From contig NZ_WEZG01000002.1 in assembly GCF_009176975.1 (NCBI RefSeq), positions 496,001-560,000 on the forward strand: a stretch of 64,000 nucleotides of DNA, in the 5' to 3' direction. The notes beneath the pieces are model-generated. The model did no database searches, had not been told where the DNA came from, and saw nothing but the letters and a program-made list of their open reading frames with translations. Shown here one piece after another: positions 19,110 through 28,008 of the stretch; position 1 is the first letter of the stretch; each line of letters begins with the position of its first letter. The DNA is from Aureimonas psammosilenae (GTDB taxonomy: Bacteria > Pseudomonadota > Alphaproteobacteria > Rhizobiales > Rhizobiaceae). Both the position numbers and the translations under genes were made by a program.

Positions 19110-20393
19110 ATGCTCGATATTAAGTGGATACGCGAAAATCCGGAGAAGCTGGATGAGGCGCTGGTCGCCCGCGGCGCCAGCCCCGTTTCCGCCGAGATCG
19201 TGCGCCTCGACGAAGAGCGCCGCGAGCATCTGACGAAGCTTCAGGAGCTTCAGGGCCGGCGCAACGACGCCTCCAAGGAAATCGGCAAGGCCAAGGCCTC
19301 GGGGGATGCCGCCCGCGCCGAAGCGGTGATCGCCGAGGTCGCGGAGATCAAAGCGGCCATTCAGGACGGCGAGGAAACCGAGCGCCGCATCGATGCGGCC
19401 TTGGAAGACGCGCTCGCCCGCATCCCGAACGTCCCTCTGGAAGACGTTCCCGCCGGATCGGATGAAAGCGGCAATGTGGAAGTCCGCCGCCACAGCGAGC
19501 CGCGCGCTTTCGCCTTCGAGGCCAAGGAGCATTTCGAGATCGGCGAGGCGCTCGGCCTCATGGATTTCGAACAGGCCGGCAAGATTTCCGGCTCGCGCTT
19601 CACCATCCTGAAGGGCGCTCTGGCCAAGCTCGAACGCGCCCTCGGGCAGTTCATGCTCGACCTTCACACGGAGGAGCACGGCTTTCAGGAGGTCGTCGCG
19701 CCGATCCTCGTGAAGGACGAAGCGATGTTCGGCACGAACCAGTTGCCGAAATTCGCCGAGGACGCCTTCCACACGACGGACGGGCGCTGGCTGATTCCGA
19801 CTTCCGAAGTGTCGCTGACGAATCTCGTGCGCGAAACCATGCTGGACGGCGCCGTTCTGCCACTGCGCTATTCGGCCCTGACACCGTGCTTCCGCTCGGA
19901 AGCCGGCTCGGCGGGCCGCGACACGCGCGGCATGCTGCGCCAGCACCAGTTCTACAAGGTCGAGATGGTGTCGATCACGACGCAGGAAGCCTCGGTCGCC
20001 GAACACGAGCGCATGACGGCCTGTGCGGAAGAGGTGTTGAAGCGCCTCGGCCTGCCGTTCCGCACCGTGGTTCTGTGTACGGGCGATATGGGCTTCGGCG
20101 CGCGCAAGACCTACGACATCGAGGTCTGGTTGCCCGGCCAGAACACCTATCGCGAGATTTCGAGCTGTTCGGTCTGCGGTGACTTCCAGGCCCGCCGCAT
20201 GGGCGCGCGCTACAAGGTGGCCGGCGAAAAGCAGGCGCGCTTCGTTCATACGCTGAACGGTTCGGGCGTCGCCGTCGGCCGTTGCCTCATCGCGGTTCTG
20301 GAGAACTACCAGAACGAAGATGGCAGCGTGACCGTGCCGGAGGCGTTGCGCCCCTATATGGGCGGTCTCACGACGATCGGCAAGGCACCTTAA
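19110..20393 (+). CDS. serS: Seryl-tRNA synthetase
   Basis: 427 residues, class II. It has the N-terminal coiled-coil tRNA-binding arm (about residues 25-100), and class II motifs 2 ([24 protein letters not shown]) and 3 (the C-terminal [18 protein letters not shown]). It charges tRNA-Ser. The start [18 protein letters not shown] is the usual family N-terminus. It follows tatC by 45 bases and precedes surE by 3. Confidence 0.98.
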   Translation: MLDIKWIRENPEKLDEALVARGASPVSAEIVRLDEERREHLTKLQELQGRRNDASKEIGKAKASGDAARAEAVIAEVAEIKAAIQDGEETERRIDAALEDALARIPNVPLEDVPAGSDESGNVEVRRHSEPRAFAFEAKEHFEIGEALGLMDFEQAGKISGSRFTILKGALAKLERALGQFMLDLHTEEHGFQEVVAPILVKDEAMFGTNQLPKFAEDAFHTTDGRWLIPTSEVSLTNLVRETMLDGAVLPLRYSALTPCFRSEAGSAGRDTRGMLRQHQFYKVEMVSITTQEASVAEHERMTACAEEVLKRLGLPFRTVVLCTGDMGFGARKTYDIEVWLPGQNTYREISSCSVCGDFQARRMGARYKVAGEKQARFVHTLNGSGVAVGRCLIAVLENYQNEDGSVTVPEALRPYMGGLTTIGKAP

Positions 20394-20396
20394 GCC

Positions 20397-21155
20397 ATGC
20401 GCGTCCTCATCACCAACGACGACGGCATCCATGCGGAAGGCCTCGCGGTTCTAGAGCGGATTGCCCGCACCCTGACCGACGACGTGTGGGTGGTCGCGCC
20501 GGAAACCGATCAAAGCGGGCTGTCGCATTCGCTGACGCTGTCGCATCCCTTGCGCCTGCGCCGGATGGAGGAGCGACGCTTCGCCCTGACGGGCACGCCG
20601 ACCGATTGCGTCATCATGGGCGCCAAGCACCTGATGCCGTCGCCACCGGACCTCGTTCTGTCGGGGGTGAATGCCGGGCAGAACATCTGCGACGACGTCA
20701 CTTATTCGGGAACGGTCGCGGGCGCCATCGAGGGCACGATGCTGGGCTTCCGCTCGATCGCGTTCAGTCAGGCGCACACGCCCAACACAAATCGCGAAGC
20801 GATCTGGGAAACGGCGGAGCGCCACGCGCCGGAAATCGTCCAAAAGCTCTTGAAGGCCGATTACCGGCCGGGTGTCTTCTTCAACGTGAACTTCCCGGCG
20901 GTGCGCCCGGAAGAAGTTTCGGGCATCGAGGTGACGCGCCAGGGCAAGCTCGAATACAATCTTGGCCTGGAAGAGCGTCGGGACGGGCGCGGCTTTCCCT
21001 ATTTCTGGCTGAAATTCGGCCGGCAGGTCGGGGCAGAGATGGAGGGCTCCGATATCGGAGCGCTTCTGGCGGGCCGGATCTCGGTGACGCCGATGAAGCT
21101 TGATTTCACGGAACATGGCTTGCGAGAAGAGCTGAAGAGCTTCTTCGGCAGGTAG
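20397..21155 (+). CDS. surE: 5'/3'-nucleotidase SurE
   Basis: 252 residues: [15 protein letters not shown] (metal-binding Asp-Asp pair at the N-terminus), [10 protein letters not shown], the GTPTDCV loop and [20 protein letters not shown]. SurE is a metal-dependent phosphatase of nucleoside monophosphates and is commonly linked to stationary-phase survival. It starts 3 bases after serS and precedes pcm, the classical surE-pcm pairing. Confidence 0.96.
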   Translation: MRVLITNDDGIHAEGLAVLERIARTLTDDVWVVAPETDQSGLSHSLTLSHPLRLRRMEERRFALTGTPTDCVIMGAKHLMPSPPDLVLSGVNAGQNICDDVTYSGTVAGAIEGTMLGFRSIAFSQAHTPNTNREAIWETAERHAPEIVQKLLKADYRPGVFFNVNFPAVRPEEVSGIEVTRQGKLEYNLGLEERRDGRGFPYFWLKFGRQVGAEMEGSDIGALLAGRISVTPMKLDFTEHGLREELKSFFGR

Positions 21156-21165
21156 GGCGATCGGC

Positions 21166-21840
21166 ATGGAAGGCTTCGTCGGCGGCTCGGCCGGGATGAG
21201 CGAACGCGACCGCGAGGAACTTGCGGCCTTTCTCTTGCGGCTGCGCGGCGCGCGGATCGCGGACCAGCGGCTGCTGCAAGCGGTGGAAGCCGTGCCGCGC
21301 CGTCATTTCGTGCGCCCCGGCATCGCCAACCCTTATTCCGACGCGGCCCTGCCGATCGATTGCGGGGAAACCATGCCGGGCGCGTTCGCGGCCGTTTCGA
21401 TCGTCAGCGACCTGCGCGTCGAGCCGACGAGCCGCATTCTTGAGATCGGCACGGGCAGCGGCTACGTGACGGCGCTTCTGGCCAAGAGCGGTGGGCGCGT
21501 GACCTCGCTGGATCGCTACGCGACGCTGTTGTCCAAGGCCGGCGAGCGTATGAAGCTGCTCGGTCTTCCCGGCGTCCAGTTCGTGCAGGAAGACGGCCGC
21601 GACGGGTATCGCGACGGCGCGCCTTTCGATCGCATCGTGATCCATGCGGCCTTCGAGACCCTGCCGCGCAGCTTTCTGGAACAGCTCGCGCAGCACGGCC
21701 AGATCATCTGCGCCCTGGGTCCGGGGCAGGGCAAGCAGATGCTGGCGCGGCTTCAGAAGGTCGGCAGCCGTCTGGAGCGCGAGGATCTGCGCCCCGTGCG
21801 CTACCAGCCCATGGGCCACGGTGTTGCCCGCAAGCTATAG
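21166..21840 (+). CDS. pcm: Protein-L-isoaspartate O-methyltransferase
   Basis: 224 residues of the PIMT family: AVPRRHFVRPGIANPYSDAALPIDCGETMPG, SAM-binding motif I ILEIGTGSGYVTALLA (about residues 89-104) and PFDRIVIHAAFE. It methylates L-isoaspartyl residues to start their repair. The canonical QTISQP loop reads ETMPGAF, a variation also seen in other alphaproteobacteria. It lies 10 bases after surE. A diverged paralogue lies at 2522. Confidence 0.92.
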   Translation: MEGFVGGSAGMSERDREELAAFLLRLRGARIADQRLLQAVEAVPRRHFVRPGIANPYSDAALPIDCGETMPGAFAAVSIVSDLRVEPTSRILEIGTGSGYVTALLAKSGGRVTSLDRYATLLSKAGERMKLLGLPGVQFVQEDGRDGYRDGAPFDRIVIHAAFETLPRSFLEQLAQHGQIICALGPGQGKQMLARLQKVGSRLEREDLRPVRYQPMGHGVARKL

Positions 21841-21947
21841 CGGCGGGATGCCTAACGAATTTCATAGAACGCCCTCGCTGAGTTAACTCGCGAGTAACCG
21901 TGATGCGGTTGAATGATCTCAACAGCCAGAGGTTCTTGGGGACATTG

Positions 21948-23525
21948 ATGCGTATCGAGGTGCTGAGGTCCGATCGTCTTCGTCTAGTCCGCACGGTCGC
22001 GGTCGTGGCGCTGACCGCGCTCGGCGCCGCTTGTAGCGCCGACGTTTCCCGTTTCGACGACGGATTCTATACGGGCGCACTGCCCAACAAGCCCATGCCG
22101 CAGGCCGGCATCGGGCGTGGCTCGCAACCCTTCCCGGGAAGCCTTGACGCCACCCGCACCGGCTCGGTCGGCGCGCCGCAGGACCCGCTTTATTCCGGCG
22201 CGGCCGCCCAGAGCGTGCCGAGCTATCCGCAGTCGGGAATGCGCGAAGCGTCGATCCAGCGCTCCACGCTCGCCCCGCCGTCCGGTGGTCCCGCCCCCTA
22301 CACGCCGCCGGCCGCCGCGCCGGTCGAGCAGCCGCGTGTCGCTGAATCCGCGCCCTTGAAGGCCGGCTGGAACAAGACGGGCAACACCGTGACGCTTCGT
22401 CAGGGCGAAACGCTGGAAACCCTGTCCAGCCGCTACGGCGTGCCGGTGAAGGCGATCGTCGCCGCCAACGGCCTGTCCAGCGCCGCAGACGCGACGCCGG
22501 GCCAAGCGATCGCGATCCCGACCTATTCCTATGGTGGGACTGCCGGCGCGGCGCAAACCGCGAGCGCGGAGGGTGTCCGCACCCTCGGCACGCCGCCGCA
22601 GACCCTGCGTGCGCCTTCGCAGCGCATGGCGGCTTCGACGCCCGGCCGCATCGCCGTCGAGCCCGGCGACACGCTCTTCGCCGTCGCCAAGCGCGCCGGT
22701 GTCACCGTGGCCGAACTGAAGGCCGCGAACAACATGACGGACGACACCGTTCGTCTCGGGCAGAAGCTGATCCTTCCGGGCGGCGCGTCCGAGCCCCGCC
22801 GGGTTGCCTCGCTCGACCCGCGCGAGGGGAGTGAGACCCGCTCCGTGGTGAAGCCCGCCGCCAAGGCCGTGACCGAGACCGCCGCCAAGCAGCAGAGCTT
22901 GCAGCCTGTGACGCCGAAGACAGCCGCCGTCGCGGCCGAGAAGCCCGCGCAGCCAGCCCACGCCAAGCCGGTTGCCGAGCCCGCCAAGACGGCTGCCGTC
23001 GAGACCAAGCCGACGGCGCCTGCCAAACAAGCGCCGGCCAAGGCGGAACCTGTTGCGCCGGCCGCCGAGGCAGCGCCGGCGACACCCGCCACGACCGTCG
23101 AAACCGAGGCCGAGAAGGAAACGGCGGAAAACGCGCCGAAGTCTACCGGCATCGACCAGTTCCGCTGGCCGGTCCAGGGCCGGGTCATCAAGCGCTTCGG
23201 CGAAAAGGACGGTACGCGCCGCAGCGACGGCATGAACATCTCCGTGCCGCGCGGCACGCCGGTGAAGGCGGCCGAGAACGGCGTCGTGATCTATGCCGGC
23301 GACGGTTTGAAGGAGTTCGGCAACACCGTCCTCGTGCGGCACGACAACGGCCTCGTCACGGTCTACGGCCATGCCGACGACCTGAAGGTGAAACGCGGTG
23401 AGCAGGTCAAGCGCGGCCAGGAGATCGCCACCGCCGGCATGTCCGGCGACGCCTCCTCGCCGATGCTGCATTTCGAAGTTCGCAAGAATTCGGCGCCCGT
23501 CGATCCCGGCAAGTACCTCCAGTAA
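21948..23525 (+). CDS. NlpD-like LysM/M23 peptidase lipoprotein
   Basis: About 525 residues: a lipoprotein signal (VAVVALTALGAAC), two LysM domains (near residues 140-188 and 226-277), a Pro/Ala/Glu-rich linker and a C-terminal LytM/M23 domain (FRWPVQGRVIKRFG ... GNTVLVRHDNGLVTVYGH ... MLHFEVRKNSAPVDPGKYL). The LytM domain keeps HxH-type residues, but activation of amidases rather than hydrolysis is common in the family. ATG 21948 with TTGGGGA upstream is preferred to 21900/21903. It follows surE-pcm, as nlpD does in enterobacteria. Confidence 0.92.
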   Translation: MRIEVLRSDRLRLVRTVAVVALTALGAACSADVSRFDDGFYTGALPNKPMPQAGIGRGSQPFPGSLDATRTGSVGAPQDPLYSGAAAQSVPSYPQSGMREASIQRSTLAPPSGGPAPYTPPAAAPVEQPRVAESAPLKAGWNKTGNTVTLRQGETLETLSSRYGVPVKAIVAANGLSSAADATPGQAIAIPTYSYGGTAGAAQTASAEGVRTLGTPPQTLRAPSQRMAASTPGRIAVEPGDTLFAVAKRAGVTVAELKAANNMTDDTVRLGQKLILPGGASEPRRVASLDPREGSETRSVVKPAAKAVTETAAKQQSLQPVTPKTAAVAAEKPAQPAHAKPVAEPAKTAAVETKPTAPAKQAPAKAEPVAPAAEAAPATPATTVETEAEKETAENAPKSTGIDQFRWPVQGRVIKRFGEKDGTRRSDGMNISVPRGTPVKAAENGVVIYAGDGLKEFGNTVLVRHDNGLVTVYGHADDLKVKRGEQVKRGQEIATAGMSGDASSPMLHFEVRKNSAPVDPGKYLQ

Positions 23526-23552
23526 GCCTTCGGATCGACGCGTCGATACATC

Positions 23553-23590
23553 GGTCCGCCGCGCAGCCTCGCGGCGGACCATTCTTTTTT
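23553..23590 (+). terminator. Intrinsic terminator after the NlpD-like gene
   Basis: GGTCCGCCGC pairs with GCGGCGGACC (10 bp) around an 8-base loop, followed by ATTCTTTTTT. It ends at the 3' end of the convergent DUF815 gene. Confidence 0.9.
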
Positions 23591-24498
23591 CAGTCCAGCG
23601 AGCGCCCCAGCCGGCCGGCGAGGTCCTGTACGAACTGCCACGCGACGCGGCCGGACCGGTTGCCGCGCGTCGTCGACCATTCCAGCGCTTCGCGCCGGAC
23701 ATCCTCGCCTTTGGCATCGATACCGAAGGCCGCAAGATAGGCGTCGATCATCGCGAGATAATCTTCCTGGCCGCAGTTGTGGAAGCCGAGCCACAAGCCG
23801 AAGCGGTCGGACAGCGAGACCTTCTCCTCCACCGCTTCGCCGGGATTGATGGCGGTCGCCCGCTCGTTCTCGATCATGTCGCGCGGGAGGAGATGGCGGC
23901 GATTCGAAGTCGCGTAGAAAAGAACGTTGCCGGGCCGTCCTTCGACGCCGCCTTCCAGCGCCGCTTTCAGCGACTTGTAAGACGAATCCCCCGTATCGAA
24001 GGAAAGGTCGTCGCAAAACAGAACGAAGCGGAAGGGCGCTTCGCGAATCGCTCCCATCAGCGCGGGCAGGTGGGTGATGTCCTCGCGGTGAATCTCGATA
24101 AGTTTAAGTGGAAGTGTTCCGGGCGATCGCCGCTCGTTGGCTTCCGCATGGACGGCCTTCACCAGCGACGACTTGCCCATGCCCCGCGCGCCCCAAAGAA
24201 GCGCGTTGTTCGCGGCAAGGCCGGCGGCGAAGCGCGCGGTGTTGTCGAGAAGGATGTCGCGCGTGCGGTCGATGCCGCGCAGAAGCCCGATCGGCACGCG
24301 GTTGACGGCGCGAACGGGGAGGAGACGCAGCGGCGGCTCGAGCACGAAGCAATCGGCAGCTTCGAAATCCGGCGCGGGAAGGGCAGGGGGCGCAAGGCGC
24401 TCCAGAGCCCCTGCGATGCGCTCCAGGACGTTCAAGAGGCTCCCATCGCCTGCCATCGCGTCACTCGTGTTGGGTTGCGCGTTCGGATCGTGTTGCAT
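23590..24498 (-). CDS. DUF815-family ATP-binding protein
   Basis: 302 residues, P-loop AAA-like protein. Walker A is GARGMGKSSLVKA and a Walker B-like acidic strand is RFVLFCDDLSFD. Further blocks PLKLIEIHRED, YKSLKAALEGG and VLFYATSNRRHLLPRD (sensor-1-like Asn) are the DUF815 signature. Its role is not established. ATG 24498 is preferred to 24528. It is convergent with the NlpD-like gene and diverges from yajC, and it occupies this slot next to yajC-secDF in many rhizobia. Confidence 0.9.
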   Translation of the reverse strand: MQHDPNAQPNTSDAMAGDGSLLNVLERIAGALERLAPPALPAPDFEAADCFVLEPPLRLLPVRAVNRVPIGLLRGIDRTRDILLDNTARFAAGLAANNALLWGARGMGKSSLVKAVHAEANERRSPGTLPLKLIEIHREDITHLPALMGAIREAPFRFVLFCDDLSFDTGDSSYKSLKAALEGGVEGRPGNVLFYATSNRRHLLPRDMIENERATAINPGEAVEEKVSLSDRFGLWLGFHNCGQEDYLAMIDAYLAAFGIDAKGEDVRREALEWSTTRGNRSGRVAWQFVQDLAGRLGRSLD

Positions 24499-24577
24499 TG
24501 AGGGGGACCGTTCGTATATTTCGCGCAAAGCGTAAAGGGCCGCTTCCCTTGGCCCAAACTTCTTCAGGAGTCACCGG

Positions 24578-24925
24578 ATGTTCGTCACGCCCGCCATGGC
24601 GCAAGCGCAGACCGCTGTCGGCGGAGGAGGCGTGAACGAGATCCTGATCTCCATTCTGCCTTTCGTGCTCGTCTTCGCGATCATGTATTTCCTGATCATC
24701 CGGCCGCAACGCGCTTCCATGAAGCGTCGCGACGAAATGATCCGCAACATCCGTCGCGGCGACACGGTGGTCACGGGCGGCGGCATCATCGGGCGCGTCA
24801 CCAAGGTTCTCGAGAACGGCGAACTCGAAGTTCAGATCGCCGAGCAGGTGAAGATCCGCGTGCTGCAAAGCACCGTTTCGGAAGTGCGCGTGAAGGGCGA
24901 GCCGCAGGCGGCGAACACGAAATAG
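24578..24925 (+). CDS. yajC: Preprotein translocase subunit YajC
   Basis: 115 residues: one membrane helix (ILISILPFVLVFAIMYFLI), then IRPQRASMKRRDEMIRNIRRGDTVVTGGGIIGRVTKV, the YajC signature. It joins SecDF and YidC in the holo-translocon. It precedes secDF by 111 bases, with a hairpin in between. Confidence 0.96.
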   Translation: MFVTPAMAQAQTAVGGGGVNEILISILPFVLVFAIMYFLIIRPQRASMKRRDEMIRNIRRGDTVVTGGGIIGRVTKVLENGELEVQIAEQVKIRVLQSTVSEVRVKGEPQAANTK

Positions 24926-24988
24926 CCTTCTTCGAAAGGCCGAACCGTTCCTGATAGGCGCTAAGCTCTGGGACGGAAACGACAATCG

Positions 24989-25015
24989 AGCGGGTAGGGC
25001 GCGACGCCCACCCGC
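24989..25015 (+). promoter_or_regulatory. Strong hairpin just upstream of secDF
   Basis: AGCGGGT(a)GGGCG pairs with CGCCCACCCGCT: 12 bp with one bulged A and a 3-base loop, ending 21 bases before the secDF start. It is followed only by TTCC, so it may be a weak terminator/attenuator that lowers secDF relative to yajC, or an mRNA-processing or stability element. Confidence 0.5.
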
Positions 25016-25036
25016 TTTCCGGCATTCAGGGTCGAC

Positions 25037-27607
25037 ATGCTTTATTTCTCGCGCTGGAAAACGATCCTGATCTGGGTGACGGTTGTCGCCGGTCTCCTGA
25101 TCTCGCTCCCGAACCTCCTCAGCCGCTCCCATCTGGACGCTCTGCCAGATTGGTTGCCGAAGCGGTCCATGACCCTCGGGCTCGATCTCCAGGGCGGTTC
25201 CTACATCCTCCTTCAGGTCGATCGGCCGTCGCTCGAGAAGGCGCGACTGCAAAGCCTCCTGAGCGATGCCCGCAACGCGTTGCGCGGTGCGCGTGTCGGC
25301 TTCTCCAACCTTTCCGAAAGCGGCAACGGCGTCGATATCACGCTGCTCGATCCGGGCCAGACGGACGCCGCGCGAACCGCGCTTCGGCCCCTGAGCGAGG
25401 CGATTTCCAGCGGGCTTCTTTCGGGCGGCTCGGTCAGCGAAGTGTCCATCGATGAACCGCAGGCGGGCCGGTTCCGCCTGGGGCTCACCGAGGCGGGTCT
25501 GAACCTTCGCACCTCCAACGCCGTCAGCCAGTCGATCGAAGTGGTTCGTCGGCGCGTCGACGAACTCGGCACCACCGAACCGGTGATCCAGCGCCAGGGC
25601 AACGACCGCATCATGGTGCAGGTGCCGGGACTTCAGGACCCGCAACGCCTGAAGACGCTCCTGGACAAGACCGCGCAGCTCACCTTCCGTTTGGTGGATA
25701 CGACCGCTTCTGCGGACGAGGTGGCTCGAGGCGGACGGCCACCGGCCGGAACCCAGCTTTTGATGACGGGCGACACGCCGCCGCGTCCGGTTCTCGTGCA
25801 GAACCAGGTCATGGTGTCGGGCGCCAATCTTTCCAACGCGCAGGCCGGCTTCTCGCAGCAGACGAACGAATCGGTGGTCGACATCACCTTCGATTCGCGT
25901 GGCGCGCAGCAGTTCGGCGCGGTGACGCAACAGAATGTCGGCCGGCCCTTCGCCATCGTTCTCGACAACGTGGTTCTGTCCGCGCCGACGATCCGCGAGG
26001 CGATCATCGGCGGCCGCGCTCAGATTTCGGGCAGCTTCACCACGCAGTCGGCGAACGATCTGGCCGTGCTTCTGCGCGCCGGCGCGCTTCCCGCCACCCT
26101 CAACATCATCGAGGAACGGACGGTCGGACCGGGCCTCGGTGCGGACTCGATCAAGGCCGGGCAGATGGCCGCGATCGTCGGCGGCGTCTTCGTCATCGGC
26201 TTCATGCTGCTCTGCTACGGTTTCCTCGGCCTCCTCGCGAACATCGCCCTGACGATCAACATCGTGCTGCTCGTGGCGCTTTTGACGCTGCTCGGGGCGA
26301 CGCTGACGCTTCCCGGCATCGCCGGCATCGTGCTCACCATGGGCATGGCGGTGGATTCCAACGTCCTGATCTACGAGCGCATCTACGAGGAGCGGCGCAA
26401 CGGGCGATCCGTCGTGCAATCGCTCGATGCCGGCTTCTCGAAGGCGATCGGCACCATCATGGATGCCAACGTCACCTCGCTGATCGCGGCCGCCATTCTG
26501 TTCTATCTCGGCAGCGGCCCGGTGCGCGGCTTCGCCGTGACGCTGGCGCTCGGCATCGTCACCACCGTCTTCACCGCGACCACGCTGACGCGCTGGCTCG
26601 TCGCGATCTGGTTCAAGACCCGCCGTCCGCGCGAAGTGCCTCGCGGCTGGTGGACTCCGATCCCGCACGGCACGCGCATCGGCTTCATGAAGGTGCGCAA
26701 CTTCGCCTTCACGGCGACCGCGACCGTGTCGATCATCGCGCTTGTCGGCTTCTTTTCCGGCTTCGTGAACTACGGCATCGACTTCACCGGCGGCACGGTC
26801 ATCGAAGCGCGCGCCAAGAGCGGGCAGGACGATGTCGCAAAGATCCGTGAGGATCTCAGCTCCATCATCGAAGGCGAGATCCAGGTCCAGGAGTTCGGCA
26901 GCGAAGGCGACGTCCTGATCCGCTACGGCGTGCAGACGGCCGATGCCGGGCGCCCGCAGGCCAGCGTCGAGGCCGCGCGCACCGCGCTCAGCGCGGAATA
27001 CGACGTTCAGCGCGTCGAGGTGGTCGGCCCGACCGTTTCGGGTGAACTCGCTTACGCGGCCTTCGCGGGCTTGATCGCGGCGATGATCGGCATCGCGATC
27101 TATGTCTGGTTCCGGTTCGAATGGCAGTTCGCCATCGGTGCGCTGGTGGCGACGGCCCACGATGCGATCATGACGCTTGGGCTTTTCGTGGTGACGGGTC
27201 TCGAGTTCAACCTGTCCTCGATCGCCGCCGTTCTGACCGTCATCGGCTATTCGCTGAACGATACGGTGGTGGTGTTCGACCGGATGCGCGAGAACTTGCG
27301 CAAATACAAGAAGATGCCTGTCGCGGAGGTCATCGACCTTTCGCTGAACGAGACCCTGTCGCGCACCATCCTCACCGCGTCCACCGCGCTTCTCGCGCTT
27401 GCCGCCCTGTACTTCTTCGGCGGGGAGGTCATTCGCGGCTTCGTGGCGCCGATGATCGTCGGTGTCGTGGTCGGCATCTATTCCTCCATCTACATCGCCG
27501 CCCCGCTCCTGATCTTCTTCAAGCTGCGCGGAGACCAGACGGCGGAAGACGCGGACACCAAGAAGGCTGCGGCTTCCGGCAATTCGCCGACCGTCGGGAA
27601 GGCGTGA
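25037..27607 (+). CDS. secDF: SecDF fusion, protein-export membrane protein
   Basis: 856 residues: SecD and SecF fused in one chain, as is normal in rhizobia. SecD part: N-terminal membrane helix, LGLDLQGGSYIL, periplasmic P1 domain, then DFxxVN-type helices (MGMAVDSNVLIYERIYEE). SecF part starts near residue 540: GIDFTGGTVIEAR and SLNDTVVVFDRMREN. About 12 membrane helices are predicted. It uses the proton gradient to pull exported proteins across. It is followed after 4 bases by the NDUFAF3-like gene. Confidence 0.97.
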   Translation: MLYFSRWKTILIWVTVVAGLLISLPNLLSRSHLDALPDWLPKRSMTLGLDLQGGSYILLQVDRPSLEKARLQSLLSDARNALRGARVGFSNLSESGNGVDITLLDPGQTDAARTALRPLSEAISSGLLSGGSVSEVSIDEPQAGRFRLGLTEAGLNLRTSNAVSQSIEVVRRRVDELGTTEPVIQRQGNDRIMVQVPGLQDPQRLKTLLDKTAQLTFRLVDTTASADEVARGGRPPAGTQLLMTGDTPPRPVLVQNQVMVSGANLSNAQAGFSQQTNESVVDITFDSRGAQQFGAVTQQNVGRPFAIVLDNVVLSAPTIREAIIGGRAQISGSFTTQSANDLAVLLRAGALPATLNIIEERTVGPGLGADSIKAGQMAAIVGGVFVIGFMLLCYGFLGLLANIALTINIVLLVALLTLLGATLTLPGIAGIVLTMGMAVDSNVLIYERIYEERRNGRSVVQSLDAGFSKAIGTIMDANVTSLIAAAILFYLGSGPVRGFAVTLALGIVTTVFTATTLTRWLVAIWFKTRRPREVPRGWWTPIPHGTRIGFMKVRNFAFTATATVSIIALVGFFSGFVNYGIDFTGGTVIEARAKSGQDDVAKIREDLSSIIEGEIQVQEFGSEGDVLIRYGVQTADAGRPQASVEAARTALSAEYDVQRVEVVGPTVSGELAYAAFAGLIAAMIGIAIYVWFRFEWQFAIGALVATAHDAIMTLGLFVVTGLEFNLSSIAAVLTVIGYSLNDTVVVFDRMRENLRKYKKMPVAEVIDLSLNETLSRTILTASTALLALAALYFFGGEVIRGFVAPMIVGVVVGIYSSIYIAAPLLIFFKLRGDQTAEDADTKKAAASGNSPTVGKA

Positions 27608-27611
27608 TCCG

Positions 27612-28001
27612 ATGGTGAAGGGGATCGAGATCCGCGAAGCGCATTTTCCGGGGCGCGCGCCGATCGAAGCCTATGGCAACGGCGGTTTTCGCTTCGCCGG
27701 AATGTCGCATCGCGGCTCGATTCTCTGCCTGCCTTCCGGGATCTACGGTTGGGACGCGACGGACGAATCGCCCTTCGCCGGAGAGCGTCTTTTGAAAGCC
27801 TTCGAGGAAGCCGGGGACTTCAAATTCTTCCTGTTCGGGACGGGGCGCGAACTGCGCCGTCTTCCCAAGCCTTTGGCCGAGCGCTTTAAGAGCCTCGGCG
27901 TTTCCTGCGATCCGATGTCGACGGGAGCAGCCGTACGCACATTCAACATCATGGTCGGCGAAGAACGCCCGGTGGCTGCCGCTCTTGTCGCCGTCGATTG
28001 A
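27612..28001 (+). CDS. Mth938/DUF498-domain protein, NDUFAF3 homologue
   Basis: 129 residues covering one Mth938-like domain: IEAYGNGGFRFAG, SILCLPSGIYGWDA, FKFFLFGTGRELRRLPKPL and GAAVRTFNIMVGEERPVAAALVAV. This is the family of the mitochondrial complex I assembly factor NDUFAF3; the bacterial role is unproven, but its gene is often next to secDF and an NDUFAF6-type gene, exactly as here. It starts 4 bases after secDF and ends 7 bases before the next start. Confidence 0.9.
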   Translation: MVKGIEIREAHFPGRAPIEAYGNGGFRFAGMSHRGSILCLPSGIYGWDATDESPFAGERLLKAFEEAGDFKFFLFGTGRELRRLPKPLAERFKSLGVSCDPMSTGAAVRTFNIMVGEERPVAAALVAVD

Positions 28002-28008
28002 AGCCTCG

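Noticed and set aside
17568-20432. A 954-codon open frame antisense to tatB, tatC and serS
   Set aside because: It mirrors three certain genes, has low-complexity charged composition, and crosses their boundaries.
24461-27160. An 899-codon open frame antisense to yajC-secDF
   Set aside because: Same reason: the sense strand encodes conserved YajC and SecDF, and the antisense product looks like no protein family.
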